64,000 nucleotides of DNA from Gari tellinella (taxonomy: Eukaryota > Mollusca > Bivalvia > Cardiida > Psammobiidae), in contig OV277868.1 of NCBI GenBank assembly GCA_922989275.2, forward strand, positions 55,178,216 to 55,242,215, in the 5' to 3' direction. The position numbers and the translations under genes were made by a program. Of this stretch, positions 35,014-46,983 are shown piece after piece. A model generated the notes under the pieces. That model made no database searches and was not told the origin of the DNA. It saw only the letters and a list, made by a program, of their open reading frames with translations. Position 1 is the first letter of the stretch; every line of letters begins with the position of its first letter.

Positions 35014-35267
35014 TACAGTGGAGAAAACTTTATTCTTTCCCAATAAACGCGTTTACGCTGAAACTATTATTTGCAGTGCAAACAATTTGGAGCCAGATCA
35101 GACGCCGGGTAACCCGGCGTCTGATCAGGCTCCAAACTGTTTGCCACCAAGATAAACATGAATTATCAAAATTGTAAAAACAAAAGTTGTACTTTTCTAC
35201 GTTTTAGTGTTTTGCGTTTGCGTACGTTTGCGTTTCAACGGGAAAGAATAACAGATTATCCACTGTA
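35014..35267. mobile_element. Core A element, TACAGTGGAGAA shell
   Basis: Ends TACAGTGGAGAAAACTTTAT and AATAACAGATTATCCACTGTA. Core 35078-35144 is palindromic apart from single mismatches, apex GCCGGGTAACCCGGC. Confidence 0.8.
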
Positions 35268-35473
35268 TATACAGTGGAACCCATACAAAATAGAACCTCT
35301 AGATACCGGAATCTTCTCTAAACCTGACAACAACCTTAGCCCTGTTTCAATCCCTTCCATAACAATGCATTTTAACGCTTTTGAATTATTCCTACTTTGA
35401 AGAAAACGGTTCCAATTTATACATTAATGAATATGTATCATCATAAATATCTTCTATATTCTAGAAGATGATA

Positions 35474-35520
35474 GTTTAAAGCAGGTTGATGGTAAAGCAA
35501 AATGCGCTTTAAAGGCGCAT
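35474..35520. repeat. Core B fragment cut by a mariner-like end
   Basis: GTTTAAAGCAGGTTGATGGT continues through the apex to GGCGCAT and is then replaced by TACGAGGG at 35521. The rest of the right arm is not found. Confidence 0.65.
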
Positions 35521-35605
35521 TACGAGGGAAGTTCAAAAAGTTTGATACTGGATCAATAACTTCATTATGATAAGTAAAAATGCATGTGTGTTATATCATT
35601 TTAAA
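35521..35605 (+). mobile_element. mariner-like terminus
   Basis: TACGAGGGAAGTTCAAAAAG is a mariner-type end. The next 60 or so bases (GGATCAATAACTTCATTATG ... AAATGCATGTGTGTTATATC) match 44574-44650. No opposite end or transposase was found in 35606-36475. Confidence 0.55.
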
Positions 35606-36475
35606 AGAAAACTTCTTTGCCGAAACAGTGATATAATGTACGAAAAGATCGCAATACTTGATCAGCCCAAACATGAACCTAAATGACCCCTCCTGAAGGA
35701 CATTGGTCCTTTTTTGTGTATTGTTGGGTTAGTTTTCTGAATACAATTTTATACTATAATAATTTTTACGGCTTTATTATTTTGAATAAGTTTATGAACT
35801 TTTATGTAAAAATAAATTCAGACAATTAGGCGAACACTTCACAGTTTTACATGTCATTATTATATAATTTTTTTAAAATAGAGTTAATACTAAACACGTA
35901 CTGAAAATATAATAAAAAAGTTAACCTACTGTTATGTATAAAAGTAGTTAGTGAAATCACAAACTCATTTTTTATATAAAGCCAGGCTATAATTCAAGCC
36001 ATTCAAGTAGATCCTCAAGTTTTAAAATCAAAATGTAGATATACTGATCTAGAACATTTTCATAGCGTTCGAACAAACATGTCCACTTTCGTCAATAGCA
36101 AAATAAGAAATGTTGTTTTTGAAAAATTGAGATTTTAGACAGTTAACCCTTTCAATATGTCAATACGTTCGGTTACCCTAACCCTAATGCTAGAGCCCAA
36201 AGCTTGATCTGTGTTTTATCGGGCGTTCTATGAGGCGACAGTGTCTTTAGCCGGACACTTATTAAGGCATGAACAAAATATACAGACTAGATTAAATATA
36301 TATGAATTTTCCTTGGGCTATCTTGCCTGATGATTGAGCATGAAACTACATAAAAACTATATAAGATGGATTCAACTAACTAAAAGTGGATGAGATACTT
36401 TTCCCTCAAAACTTATACATGTAACTATAATCAAACAATAGTCTCGTACTCTCAAACAGTTTGAGCACGGTGCAG
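35606..36475. other. Unannotated AT-rich spacer
   Basis: Possibly the decayed body of the mariner-like element. A short TTACCCTAACCCTAA at 36173 is not an array. Confidence 0.35.
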
Positions 36476-36710
36476 GTTGGGCTGTTAACTGATATATGCT
36501 CAGCGTTGTTTCTGCTGAGCTAAAATATGGTGAAAACTGATGTTGAGCTGTTTGACGAGCGCTATTGCTCAGCTTTGGTGTTGTTAATGATGAACTGTAT
36601 CACCAGCGCTATTCTAAAGAAGACTGCTCGGCGTTGTTGAACCTATGATGAGATCTAGTCTCGAACAGATTGCTCAGCGTTGTCTCTGCTGAACTACCAA
36701 ACCTTGGTTC
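36476..36710 (+). repeat. Imperfect tandem repeat, about 60-bp units
   Basis: TGCTCAGCGTTGTTTCTGCT, TGCTCAGCTTTGGTGTTGTT, TGCTCGGCGTTGTTGAACCT and TGCTCAGCGTTGTCTCTGCT recur at about 60-bp steps. Confidence 0.5.
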
Positions 36711-36723
36711 TCCTACAGTTCTA

Positions 36724-36973
36724 TACAGTGGAGAATCTGTTATTCTTTCCCGTTTAAACGCAAACGTACGCAAACGCAAAGCACTAAAACGTAGAAATGA
36801 ACAACTTTTGGACATTTCTGATAATTCTTGTTTATCTTGGTGGCAAACAGTTTGGAGCCTGATCAGACGCCGGGTTACCCGGCGTCTGATCAGGCTCCAA
36901 ACTGTTTGCACTGCAAATAATAGTTTTAGCGTAAACGCGTTTATTGGGAAATAATAACAGATTCTCCACTGTA
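36724..36973. mobile_element. Core A element with a perfect 67-bp palindrome
   Basis: Ends TACAGTGGAGAATCTGTTAT and ATAACAGATTCTCCACTGTA are perfectly inverted. Core 36843-36909 pairs with itself over 33 bp per arm around one central base. It is the best preserved copy, likely the most recent. The subterminal arms also mirror each other (AAACGCAAACG / CGTAAACGCG). Confidence 0.85.
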
Positions 36974-37639
36974 ACATCAATGTTCCAGCTTGTCATGGAA
37001 CCTCTATGACGTATCGTCGATCTGTAGCAAACGTTAACTCTTCAATAAGAACTGTTTCAGTCTGATACAAATCTCAATGATCTGAAGCAACGTACTAACG
37101 AGCTATTATTAAAAGTAAGCTAGCCCGTTAATAGCTTGTGGAGAAAATTGTAGTGCGAACGAATTAGCAATCTCCATGTGTTCAATTTCCCTACAGATTA
37201 TATTCACCAACCGTCTAACATTGAACAGTTCTTTCAATATACAGAAATTATTCTAAAATGTTGATTATTCGTAATAATTAAGAAGTTGAAAACTTTTACT
37301 TTTACACCACCGAGTTATAAACTTTGCTTATGTTTAAAATGTCCAGTACAGAAAAATAATGACTTTAAAGCTTATTTGAGAGATAATACACAAAATTCAG
37401 TTTTTGGTATACAAAGGATAAATGATTACATTAGAAAAAGAACAAACACGTACTACGTGCGATGTCTTCGCACTGTTTCTACATAAATCAACTGGCAATA
37501 TACACATAGGTTTAAGAGGCTTAATAACTACACAAAGATTATTTCTGACACAATAGAAATCATTTTTTATTAACAGTACAATAATCATAGACATAAACTA
37601 ATAAATTTCAGAATTGTTTTGAAATTGTACTACATGTAT
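36974..37639. other. Unannotated spacer
   Basis: No recognised gene or repeat. Confidence 0.4.
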
Positions 37640-38717
37640 TTAAGGTGGTTCGACAGCGGGCGGCCCGCATCTCGAGTTCCGGAAATGCTGATGACTTTCA
37701 CCTGATCTTTGCGGCACGTGCTTATAGTAGTACATTTTGATAAAGAAAAGTTTGATATGCTTCAGTGTATTCTCTGTTAGCGCAGTTGGTACGGTGATTG
37801 ACTTGCAATAGAAAGGTTCTAGGTTCGATTCCCACTCGCTTCAAAACTTTTGTTTTAAACAAATTGTCCGATTTTAGTGACTAGTCAATTCATAACGCAG
37901 TGATCAAAGGACAGGCTATGTTTAGTCTAGTAATAATGAATAATATCAGATGCAAGTATAGTCAAGTGACAGCTAAATTTGTGAGGATTTATAGCCTATA
38001 TAGTGACAGATGGCAGCTTAACACAGGACACAAGTAATGCTAAAAGGTAGCTCCAAAAGATAGCTCCTAAAGGAGCTTTTATGCATTACTTTTGTTACAT
38101 GTATGCATTAAGCAGTCACTTGCCTTTAAAGATATACAGGCTACCGTATTCAATGGTCCCTTATTACAGGTTTGACTTATGGTATTATTTAGAGCTGACG
38201 GCATTTTAAAGTTGAACTCAAAGGAAGTTACTCTTTTTGTGTTAACATTTTGTCAGAATTTCAGGGAAATCATGTATAAAATGTAAATTCTACTGTAGAT
38301 TTTCATTACATTTTTGTGACTAGTAAAATTAAGTTATATCTATCTAATAAGAGTGAAATTAGTGTATGTCAAACAAATAGATTTTTGGTAATTTAAGATT
38401 TTCAGAATTTGACTTTTTTAAAATATTGATATTTCCAGAAAATATGTCATTAAATACTTTTGTTTGCCCAATATCTTATAGTCTATGTACAGTTTACTTG
38501 AATGTACAGAAATTATTGAGTTATATCATTCTATAAAGAAAATATTCCTGTTTATTAAAAAAGGAGCTTTTCTCGACAAAAGGTCCTGTCAGAAAAAAAC
38601 GGCACTGTAACTTTTATTTATTTTAACGACTTTTCACTCTCCATATGGTATATTTCAATTTAATCAAGGTTTCAAAGAATTCTGACACAGAATAAGCTGA
38701 CCCGCGAACCACCTTAA
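37640..38717 (-). mobile_element. Family H element with TTAA flanks, copy 2
   Basis: Inverted relative to 11737-12790 and similar along its whole length. Ends TTAAGGTGGTTCG and CGAACCACCTTAA. It carries the tRNA-like segment and the internal GCTCCTAAAGGAGC hairpin. No transposase. Confidence 0.8.
37772..37841 (+). repeat. tRNA-like segment inside family H, copy 2
   Basis: CTCTGTTAGCGCAGTTGGTA (A box/D arm), ATTGACTTGCAATAG (anticodon-arm-like) and AGGTTCGATTCCCACTCGCT (B box/T arm). The 5' end does not pair with the 3' end as an acceptor stem. Confidence 0.5.
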
Positions 38718-38889
38718 GAATATAATACGTCAAAATAATGTCTGACAATTGCTTTGTTCAAGTGTCCTTGAGATGGGGTCATTTAGTTTAAACAGTATTT
38801 ATTTCAAATGTTTTACATACATTGTGTCATATTTACAGAACATAATGTCAAGTAACATTTAAATATGGATTAGAAAACAAGTTACTAAA

Positions 38890-41800
38890 AACTTATGTGA
38901 ATTCTTCTCCATAGTAAATAATAATTACAATACATGAATTAAGGTTAGTTTTAGTTGACATACATGTAGTTGGTATATATAAATGTCTTGTATGAAGATT
39001 ATTTAAATAAAAACGTCTAAATGTACAAAATGATTGCGTTTGGAGTAATGAAAAGGCGTTTAAAATTGAAGTATAAAGGGGGTGTAGCACACAATGCAAG
39101 CGGGGGTCAGCGAAGGTCAGTGTCGGGAGCGAGGATGTCCACCATCAGATAGATGATTAAAAGCGCTTCGACTCTATTATGAATTTTTGTATATTTTCAA
39201 ATAATTCCATATTGGCCTCTGTTGTTAATTGCTCACACCCGTATAAGAGATTGTTTATAGTTGCAGGACAAGGAAGCTGGGACAAAAGTGTTGGTCGGAT
39301 TTGACTGTAAATATTGCATTGCAGTAGAAAATGGCTTGCCGTTTCTATTGAGCCACATGTACACAGAGGGGATTCTATAAGAGATCTTCTATGTAGATCA
39401 ATATTTAGGGAACTACATCCAAGCCGGAGACGAGCGTGAAGAACTTGTCCACGGCGAGTACCGCTTGAATAGTGTTTTGGCGCTCTCTGTTTGTTTCTGT
39501 TGAGAGAGGCTTTAAATGCTTCCACTGAAGGAGAATTCCGTATTTCTTTTGGCAGCGAGTTCCAATCTCTGACACCTGATGGAAGAAAGGAAGATGAATA
39601 TAAAGAAGTATATTAAAGGCGTGTATTAAAGGGATATTGTCGTTATTTCTTAGAGTGTAACGATTCTGTTGTGAGGTTGGGATTAGAGCTGATAAATATG
39701 ATGGAGCAATATTGTTTTTCATCTTATACATTAGGATAAGTTTGTGTTTTTTGCGTCTGCTGACTAGAGATTCCCATCTAAGATCGTAAAGAAGAGATTC
39801 AACATTACAAAGTTTCGTTGCACCGGCCACTATTCTTGCTGCCTCAGTCTGCACTGACTCCAAGTCATTCTTCATTTCGATGGAACAGTTGTCCCAGACT
39901 ATGTCTGCGTATTCCAACACAGGGCGGATAAATGATGTATACATTTTTTCTAAGCAAGGACGAGTTAGAACAAATGTTAGAGATCGCATAATGCCAATTC
40001 TTTTCCAGGCTTTGTCTAAGATAATAGATCCATGCGTTTTCCAGCCAGCGTCATCTGAGAGTGTGAGACCCAGGTGTGTGTGTGTTTTAACTTGTGATAT
40101 CGATGAATGGTCAAGATAGAGAGTTGAGTGAAAAGGTTTAGCCCGCTTTCTAGAAAATAGCAAAGACTCTGTCTTATTCGGATTAAAGGAAACTAGCCAC
40201 GATTTCGACCAAGAGTTAATAGTTTTAAGATCTTCGTTGAGTTTGACAGATGATGTTGTTGGATTTTCTACTACAATATACAAACTTGTGTCGTCAGCAA
40301 AGAGCTTAATGGTTGATTGAATTTCGTTAACAATATCGTTAATATAAACTAAAAAGAGCAAAGGACCTAAGATAGACCCTTGGGGGACGCCTGCTGAAAC
40401 TGTAGACCATTGCGAGCTAGAATTTGCACATACAACACGCTGTTGTCTGGATGATAGATATGAAGAAAACCATTGCAGCAAGGATCCCCTAATACCAAAG
40501 GTAGATAGTTTGTAGAGAAGGCCCTTGTGCCATACTCTGTCAAAGGCCTTGGAAATATCACAAAACACTGCCCGAACTTCTTTTCCTTCATCAAGTGCTT
40601 TACATATGTCATTATACAAGGATGCCAATTGGTTAACCGTCGAGTCGCCTTTCATGAAACCGGACTGGTGCGGAGTGAGAAGGTTATTGGAGATTAAAAA
40701 GTTGTATAAATATTTATGCACGCATCTTTCCATTACCTTCCCTATACAGCTAAGTAGTGAGATGGGCCTGTAATTTGAGGGCTGCGACGGATCTCCCTTT
40801 TTAAATATAGGAGTAACATTGGCTTGCTTCCATACATCGGGGAAAAAAGAAGTTCTAATTAAGGTGTTGAAAAATGCAGATAAGGGGGCAGCTATCTCAG
40901 GAGCTCCTTCACGTAAAAGACGAGGTGATACTTGGTCGGGGCCACTAGCCTTGGACGCATCCATTGAGAATATTGCATCCATGAAGTCCTGGGGAGTGAA
41001 TTCAATATTAGCTAAAATTGATAAATCTGGTATGTGAGCATGTGTAGTGTGTGGTAAGGTTGAGTTTTCGTCATTGATCTGTGACTGTGAACAGAAGTAA
41101 TTGTTCAGTAGTTCAGCCTTTTCATTATCTGTTGTTGCATGTACATTGTTGGATATTAATGTTGGAATGGATTCTGAGACTTTCTTATCTGACAGTTTTT
41201 TTATAAAGTTTAAACCATTCTTTTGAATTTGTTTGAGCTACATTTATTTTTTCTATTAAATTAGTTTGATAGTCATGTTTAGATTTCCGTATAAGTTTTG
41301 TTACATTATTTCGAACTGTTCTAAATTTTTCCCAAAGCAGTGATGTGTTTTCCGTTTTGGCTTGTTTATGAATTTTATTACGTTTTCTTATGAATTTTCT
41401 TATATTGCTGTTCATCCATGGTATATCGCCAGGTCTTATGGTAACTAATTTGTTTGGTATCGTCTCTGACGCTGTTGATAATATGGCTTCTGTAATTGAT
41501 CCGGCAGCTTGATCGGAATCTTCAGTAGAGAGAGTTGTATCCCAGTCAACAGAGTGGAGTTTCTCTCTAAATGTTGCGTAATCTGCCCTGTCGTAAAGCC
41601 ATATCCGTCTTTTGGAAGCACGTGGTAGGACTTTCTTGAATTTAAGTACAGCCACAACAGGACAGTGAAATTTAATTAAATCCGGTATAAACGCATCTGC
41701 AACAAAACTGGCACAAATGTGCTGAGAATGTTTAACAAAGATGAGATCAATGAGAGAGGAAGAATGTTCTGTAAAATGTGTAGGGGTTGTAATAAGTTGC

Positions 41801-42650
41801 TTGGAGTTATAGGAATCTAGTAATCTACTGATTTTGTTTGATTGTGGGTTAAGTAGGTTCATATTAAAGTCTCCAGATATTAAGACGTTATCGCATGTCT
41901 GGCTGAAAGCTAAGTCAATGCTTTGTTCAATCAGTTGCCAGTAGTGATTGTTAGAATCTGGAGGCCTGTATATTCCTCCTATTAATAGTTTTTTATGATC
42001 AATGATTACTTCAACCCAAAGAGCTTCAAGTCCATTTAAAAAAAGATCCGTTCTTTCACGGGCAGTAATACCATCACGCACATATATGGCGACGCCTCCC
42101 CCTACTCTGTCACTTCTATCGCAACAAAAAAGTTACTCCGAAATTCTTAATGTAGAGATCGTCATTTTTTATTTTATTTGAAAGCCATGTTTCTGTGAAC
42201 ACGAGTACATCATACGGCTGTGCTTCAATGTCTAAGATGTCTAGTTTGGGTTTCAAGCTTTGAATGTTAAGTTGCATTACAGTAAAACCACTGTTTATTA
42301 GATCCATGTATAAGGAGGCTTCGTCGCCAGAAGTAGAGGTGGTTTCTGAGGTCGAGTCCGGTCCCGGGTTAGGCTGTATGTCGCCACAAGTAAGCAAACG
42401 AAGAAAGAAATATACGAGATACAGATAATTAGAAATGAAGAAAAGAGAAATGATCAGGATTAGGCAAAGAGAGGTGTGCAATTTTCGAGAGCAGTCGAAG
42501 CTATGGAATTCCAATACTAGGCGGAATGGTGTCTTAAGAAAATAGAACATCATGGTGGATGATATCTAGTATTAAAACAATTGGAAACCGCCTTAAGAGT
42601 CTTGAGGGGTTCATCCGTGCCCGTCGACGCCGACCCGTCGCCTGCAGTGT
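38890..42650 (-). mobile_element. CR1-like LINE, minus strand
   Basis: In minus-strand order: a GC-rich 5' leader (42650-42554), ORF2 with a 2A-like N-terminus, APE endonuclease, RT and Cys-rich tail, then a 3' UTR of uncertain length. No upstream ORF1 is seen. Both outer limits are approximate. Confidence 0.8.
39157..42553 (-). pseudogene. CR1-like ORF2: 2A-like peptide, endonuclease, RT; frameshifted
   Basis: The start ATGATG at 42553-42548 has a good context (ATCCACC). A hydrophobic stretch (residues 29-50) precedes the 2A-like CGDIQPNPGP (residues 56-65, about 42388-42359). The endonuclease runs from VMQLNIQSLKPKLD and TETWLS, then after a frame change at the A6 run 42126-42131 to GGGVAIYVRDG, LISGDFNMNLL, SLIDLIF and KFHCPVVAVL, where the usual SDH reads KFH. 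A second frame change lies near the T7 run 41196-41202. RT (40982 downward) has SNYRPISLLSCIGKV, CDISKAFDRVWH, AGVPQGSILGPLLF and FADDTSLY (residues 228-235). A third slip near 39590-39620 leads to RDWNSLPKEIR, LCTCGSIETASHFLLQC and the stop at 39157-39159. Confidence 0.85.
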
Positions 42651-43475
42651 GTGCTAAGAAGGTTTGGAAATGGTAGTAAAAATAATATGTTTTGGTGTTA
42701 ATCAGTGATATATAGACTGAATGTAAATAGAGATTAATTCACGACCTTAATCGTGTTTTTAAGTAATGGAAGTCTTTGTAATTTCTATTGAACACATATA
42801 TACTATTTCTTTGTAAGTAATCTAAAAAATAATCAAGATAGCATGTAGATTAAATATAAGGTGTTATGAAGAAACTGTAGTCAACGACATACATATAGTC
42901 GATATGCGTTCAGACGTTCTGTCTCTAAGCGAATCAAATGTTGAATGCAATAGCTTATTAAGCTCGTTAATGAAAATACATGTATTTATTTTATTTGCGT
43001 GATCCTCATGGAGACCGGTTGTCCCAGCTCCGAATACTTATATGTAACATATTGTAATCGTGGTATAGTTGCCTCCCTTGGCAAAGCGAATGCTCAGGCG
43101 TGTCAAGGCAGACAATTACACCCGAAAGTCAATCGAGTTATAAGCATTAAGCAATTGTTAACAATTGATGGAAACATCATTGATAGGATCATACACAAGC
43201 AATGATTACATTGTCATACAGGTCAAGGATGATACAGTTATCGTTTACAAGTTATATAGGGGTCATTTAGGTTCATGTTTACGTGCACCTATCTGTCATG
43301 TATACTAAGCGTTACCTTTTTTTCAATATAAATGGATAAATTAATTTCCATAATTAACCACACCTGTTGTATATATACAGCTACAAACGACTAAGCATAA
43401 CTTTTCTCACCGCTGTCACAGATGTTATCCCTACATATTGTTTTCAGTGATTAGTTTGCTGGTAACACATTATAG
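42651..43475. other. Unannotated spacer
   Basis: No gene, hairpin or known repeat is supported. Confidence 0.4.
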
Positions 43476-43674
43476 AAAAACCTCTCTATTACAACCACTA
43501 AAAAGAAGGTTAAATTATTCATCAAAAGAAGGTAACAGCTAACAGCAAGGTGAACGTAACACGGAAAGCTCATGCACGAGCTTTCTGTTTTACGTTCACC
43601 TTGCTTTAAGCAGTTATCTGCCTGAAACATCTGATAATTACAACAATTTAGTGGTCGTAATAGAGAGGTTTTAT
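43476..43674. mobile_element. Family E MITE
   Basis: Ends AAAACCTCTCTATTACAACC and GGTCGTAATAGAGAGGTTTT. The internal hairpin GCAAGGTGAACGTAACACGG ... TTTTACGTTCACCTTGC has apex GAAAGCTCATGCACGAGCTTTC. Confidence 0.75.
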
Positions 43675-43909
43675 TGTACTTTAATTAACTAAGAACATGC
43701 TTGATTAGACAAAACCAAAAAGTAAGGTTTTTGTAATTTGTAACTACCAAACATACTGTCAAACCATGCAGAAAACGAATATAAACAATTTGAATGGTGC
43801 TTCTGTGACAGACGATCAAAAATGATGCGACATCTGGGAACGTAATTACATATATATATTTTCCATTTAAGAGAAGCCGATACCGAGTCACTCAGTGCCT
43901 GATCTTATG

Positions 43910-44573
43910 CTAGTCATCTCTCTCTTTCTTTCGCTCTGTCTCTTCCGTTCTCTCTGTATCTTTCCCTATTTTCCCCTCTTTTTCTATTTTTTATCTCTCT
44001 CTCTCGATCTGTCTTTGCCTCTCTGTATGTACGTCTGTCAATCTGTTTCTATCTCTCTGTGTCTGTTTCATCGTCTCTTTTTGTGTGTGTTTTTCTTTGT
44101 CAGCCTCTGTCTTATTTTTCTTTTTCGCTTTGTATCCGTGTCTGTCTGTGTCTCTGTCTGTCCGTATCTGTTTATATATGTTTGTCTCTCTGTAAATATC
44201 TGTTTCTCTTTGTATGTATATCTGCATCTCTCTCTCTCTGTATGTTTCTTTTTGTCACTACCTCTGTCTGTCACTCCATGTCTCTCTGTTTTTGCCTGCA
44301 TATGTATATATATATATATGTCTCTTTATCTCTATTACCTTTTCTCTGTCTCTCTCGTGTTTTCTTTTGTTTTATCTGTGTCTCTATATATTACTCTCTA
44401 TCTCTCTGTCTCTGCCCAAGGCATTGCCTCTCTACCTCTTTCCGTCTATATGTCTCTCTTTGTATTTGTCTCTGTCTCTCTATGTCTATCTTTGTCTCTC
44501 TGTCTCTGTATATATTGTCTTCTTCTGTCTCTCTATTTTGTCTTTCTGTCTATTTTGTCTGTACGAAGATGTT
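43910..44573 (+). repeat. TCTCTGTC pyrimidine-rich low-complexity tract
   Basis: Degenerate (TCTCTGTC/TATC)n. It keeps frames open on both strands (a 258-codon frame at 43895-44671 and others), which I regard as artefacts of composition. It resumes briefly at 44680-44735. Confidence 0.9.
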
Positions 44574-44655
44574 TCAAAAAGTATTTTTACTTGATCAATA
44601 ACTCCGATATAATACGTGCAGAAATGCATTTGTATATATCTAATGTAGAATGTTA
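44574..44655 (+). mobile_element. mariner-like terminus
   Basis: GTACGAAGATGTTTCAAAAA followed by TTGATCAATAACTCCGATAT ... GCAGAAATGCATTTGTATAT matches 35521-35605. It sits inside the pyrimidine tract. Confidence 0.45.
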
Positions 44656-44735
44656 TATGTTATGCATATAGATAGTTCTGTCCATCTCTATGTCCTTCCA
44701 TGTCCCTCTCTCTTTCGCTCTATCTCTCTCATGTG

Positions 44736-45344
44736 CCATAGATAACGTCATAGATATCGAATTAGAGAGTGGATCGAACATCTAAGCTCCTGATAGTCGA
44801 TGGTCAGAAAAGTGTCATCTAGATAAGTATAAAGTTTACACTTGCCGCTTATTTTAACAAGAACTGTATAACAGTAAGTGACAAATGGCCCCGTAGCGTT
44901 TTGTCACATAAATATTTTTTTTTGGCTGTAAAATAACTACTACAGCAGGTATGGTACTTCTTCTTGTTGTTGTGATGAAAATATACAAAGCAACCATTTA
45001 TTTCTAGATTTTTACCCGGAGGTATCCCCGTTGTTGAATTAACTCTATGAGAACTGTAAATGACATTGTCCTTTGTCTAACACGGCCAACTGTACTAAGC
45101 GAATGAGCTTCTTGAGTTGAATTCAAATGTAAACAAATGCAGTCTCTATCACATGTAGTTCCAGTGTTTTGGAGAATAGGTTCATTCAGCAGGAACCTAT
45201 TGTTCGTCGCAAAACCCTGCGGCTAAAAGGGGGAGTAATCCATGCAGCAGATCTCTCAGTTAGCCAGTGACCAAGCTGACTGACAGTTGGCGAAACTGTC
45301 TGGGGAAAACCCTTTCCTAAGGAATGTAAAAAGGACTACTGTGT
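44736..45344. other. Unannotated spacer
   Basis: A GGTTCATTCAGCAGGAACC small hairpin lies near 45179. There is no gene. Confidence 0.4.
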
Positions 45345-45693
45345 TCCCTCTCTACAACGAAATCCAATGGGCGACACAGATTATGTGTGTTGTTCGGAGG
45401 GAGTCGTTATAGGAAGGGAAAATTAGGACTTTGCTTACATTTGCAAACAGCTTGAATCCAGATCAGACGCCGCATAACACGGCGTCTGATCTGGATTCAA
45501 GCTGTTTGTCACTCGTCATTATATTTATTCTATCAAAATTCATTTTATATGTAACTTTTAGAAAAACAGCAGACGACAAATATAAGCAGACGATATTGCA
45601 GCCGTGAAGGAGTTGGATTTAAATGTCTTGTTTTGCGAACTTCGACACAGGTCGTTGTAAGGAGGGAGTCGGTACGGTCGTTGTAGAGAGGGA
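45345..45693. mobile_element. Family J element carrying core A
   Basis: Ends TCCCTCTCTACAACGA and TCGTTGTAGAGAGGGA are perfect inverted repeats. Core 45444-45508 is GCAAACAGCTTGAATCCAGA to its complement with apex GCCGCATAACACGGC. Confidence 0.8.
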
Positions 45694-46432
45694 GTGTTGT
45701 ATTCTGTATAGTTCCAGTCTGAGAGTAATTGCCATTGTTAAATTAACTGTATTTGTAATCTAAATGACCTTGACCTTTGTTGCACATACATGTAACCCAA
45801 GTTGTACCGAGCTTAAGAGCTGCTTGAGTTGAGTACACGTTCCAAATATAAATTCTCTATCACATGCAGTTCCAAATTTATGGCCAAAGTTTAAGTTATG
45901 TACAGACAACCAGACAAACAAACAAACAAATCGACAGACATACCAAAAACAATATGCCACGACTAAGTCGTGCGGGGGCATAAATATGTTGTAAATATGG
46001 GCCATGTATCCTTAGCGTTTGGTGTTTTGACTATAGATTATAGTTCATTGCCATTATAGACACTTCTACGATAGTATATTATTTTATTGTGACTTAAAGT
46101 GATTAAATATGTAGTGTGTCCGTCCGCCCGTGTGTGTACCGCTTGTCCAGAGCATATTCCATACACCCCCTCAGTTAAGGAATACCATATTTCGTATGTG
46201 AGATAACAGTGTGATCAGCTAGAAAGGGGCAATATTTTCTCACTTTGGAGTGTTGCGTACCATTCAGGTCGCTGTGACACTGACCCTTGGCCTAAATTAT
46301 AGAAATAGTGTGTCCCGAGAATATTGTTTGTGCCATACTAGCAAGTGATATTAAATTCGATGTGCCACTAGATATTGGGATGGCCGAGTGATTCTTGACG
46401 TAGCCAAGTCCTTGCTCTGTTTACATTCACCC
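45694..46432. other. Unannotated spacer
   Basis: No supported gene or repeat. Confidence 0.4.
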
Positions 46433-46652
46433 GCGTAAGTCAAATTTTAAATTTTAACTTATTTTTTTTATTATCACTTTCTACAAACAGCAAATAGCCA
46501 GATCAGAGGACGCGGTTTTAGCAAATAGCCAGATCAGAGGTCCTCTGATCTGGCTATTTGCTGTTTGCAAACGTTTATGATCGAAAATAAGAGTTAAACG
46601 AATTTGACTTACGCAAAAATTTTGCCGAAGTTGTTTAGTAAAACGGGCCCCA
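46433..46652. mobile_element. Inverted-repeat element with a three-part core
   Basis: GCGTAAGTCAAATTT and AATTTGACTTACGC are inverted. A family C-like tail (GTAAAACGGGCCCC) follows. The core 46484-46567 holds AGCAAATAGCCAGATCAGAG twice in direct order and then once inverted, so either copy can form the stem. Confidence 0.7.
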
Positions 46653-46816
46653 TATCCGCTAGATATACCAACTATGGTAATTTACAATATATTAAGGTAA
46701 CAACGTGGCAAGTACACCATTCAGCTCATTATGTATTTGACTGCATTAGGAATAAACTATTGGAAATAAATTATCTTCAATAATGCTTGGGATGGTGAAA
46801 TGTCGTGTACCAAACT

Positions 46817-46983
46817 TTAACCCATTTGTGCCAACGATCCCATGTATGGAACATAGGCAAACAGTGTAGACTCAATATAAAACAAAACGAAAATGAAAAT
46901 GTTGACCAGGCATCCCTTTGGTAAAAAATGGACTAATCCAATATATAAACATGGATTAATCCACTGGGCACAAATGGGGTAAA
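46817..46983. mobile_element. Core A element, TTAACCCATTTGTGCC shell, deleted core
   Basis: Ends TTAACCCATTTGTGCCAACG and GGGCACAAATGGGGTAA. Only the first half of the core (GCAAACAGTGTAGACTC) remains. Confidence 0.6.

Noticed and set aside
36173..36187. Telomere-like TTACCCTAACCCTAA
   Set aside because: Only about two units, with no array.
36609..36980. Frames of about 100 codons across the core A element, on both strands
   Set aside because: They arise from the palindrome, which reads similarly on both strands.
43895..44671. 258-codon open frame with many Leu, Ser and Cys, plus overlapping frames on the other strand
   Set aside because: The tract is (TCTCTGTC)-like low complexity. Frames are open on both strands for compositional reasons and no domain is visible.
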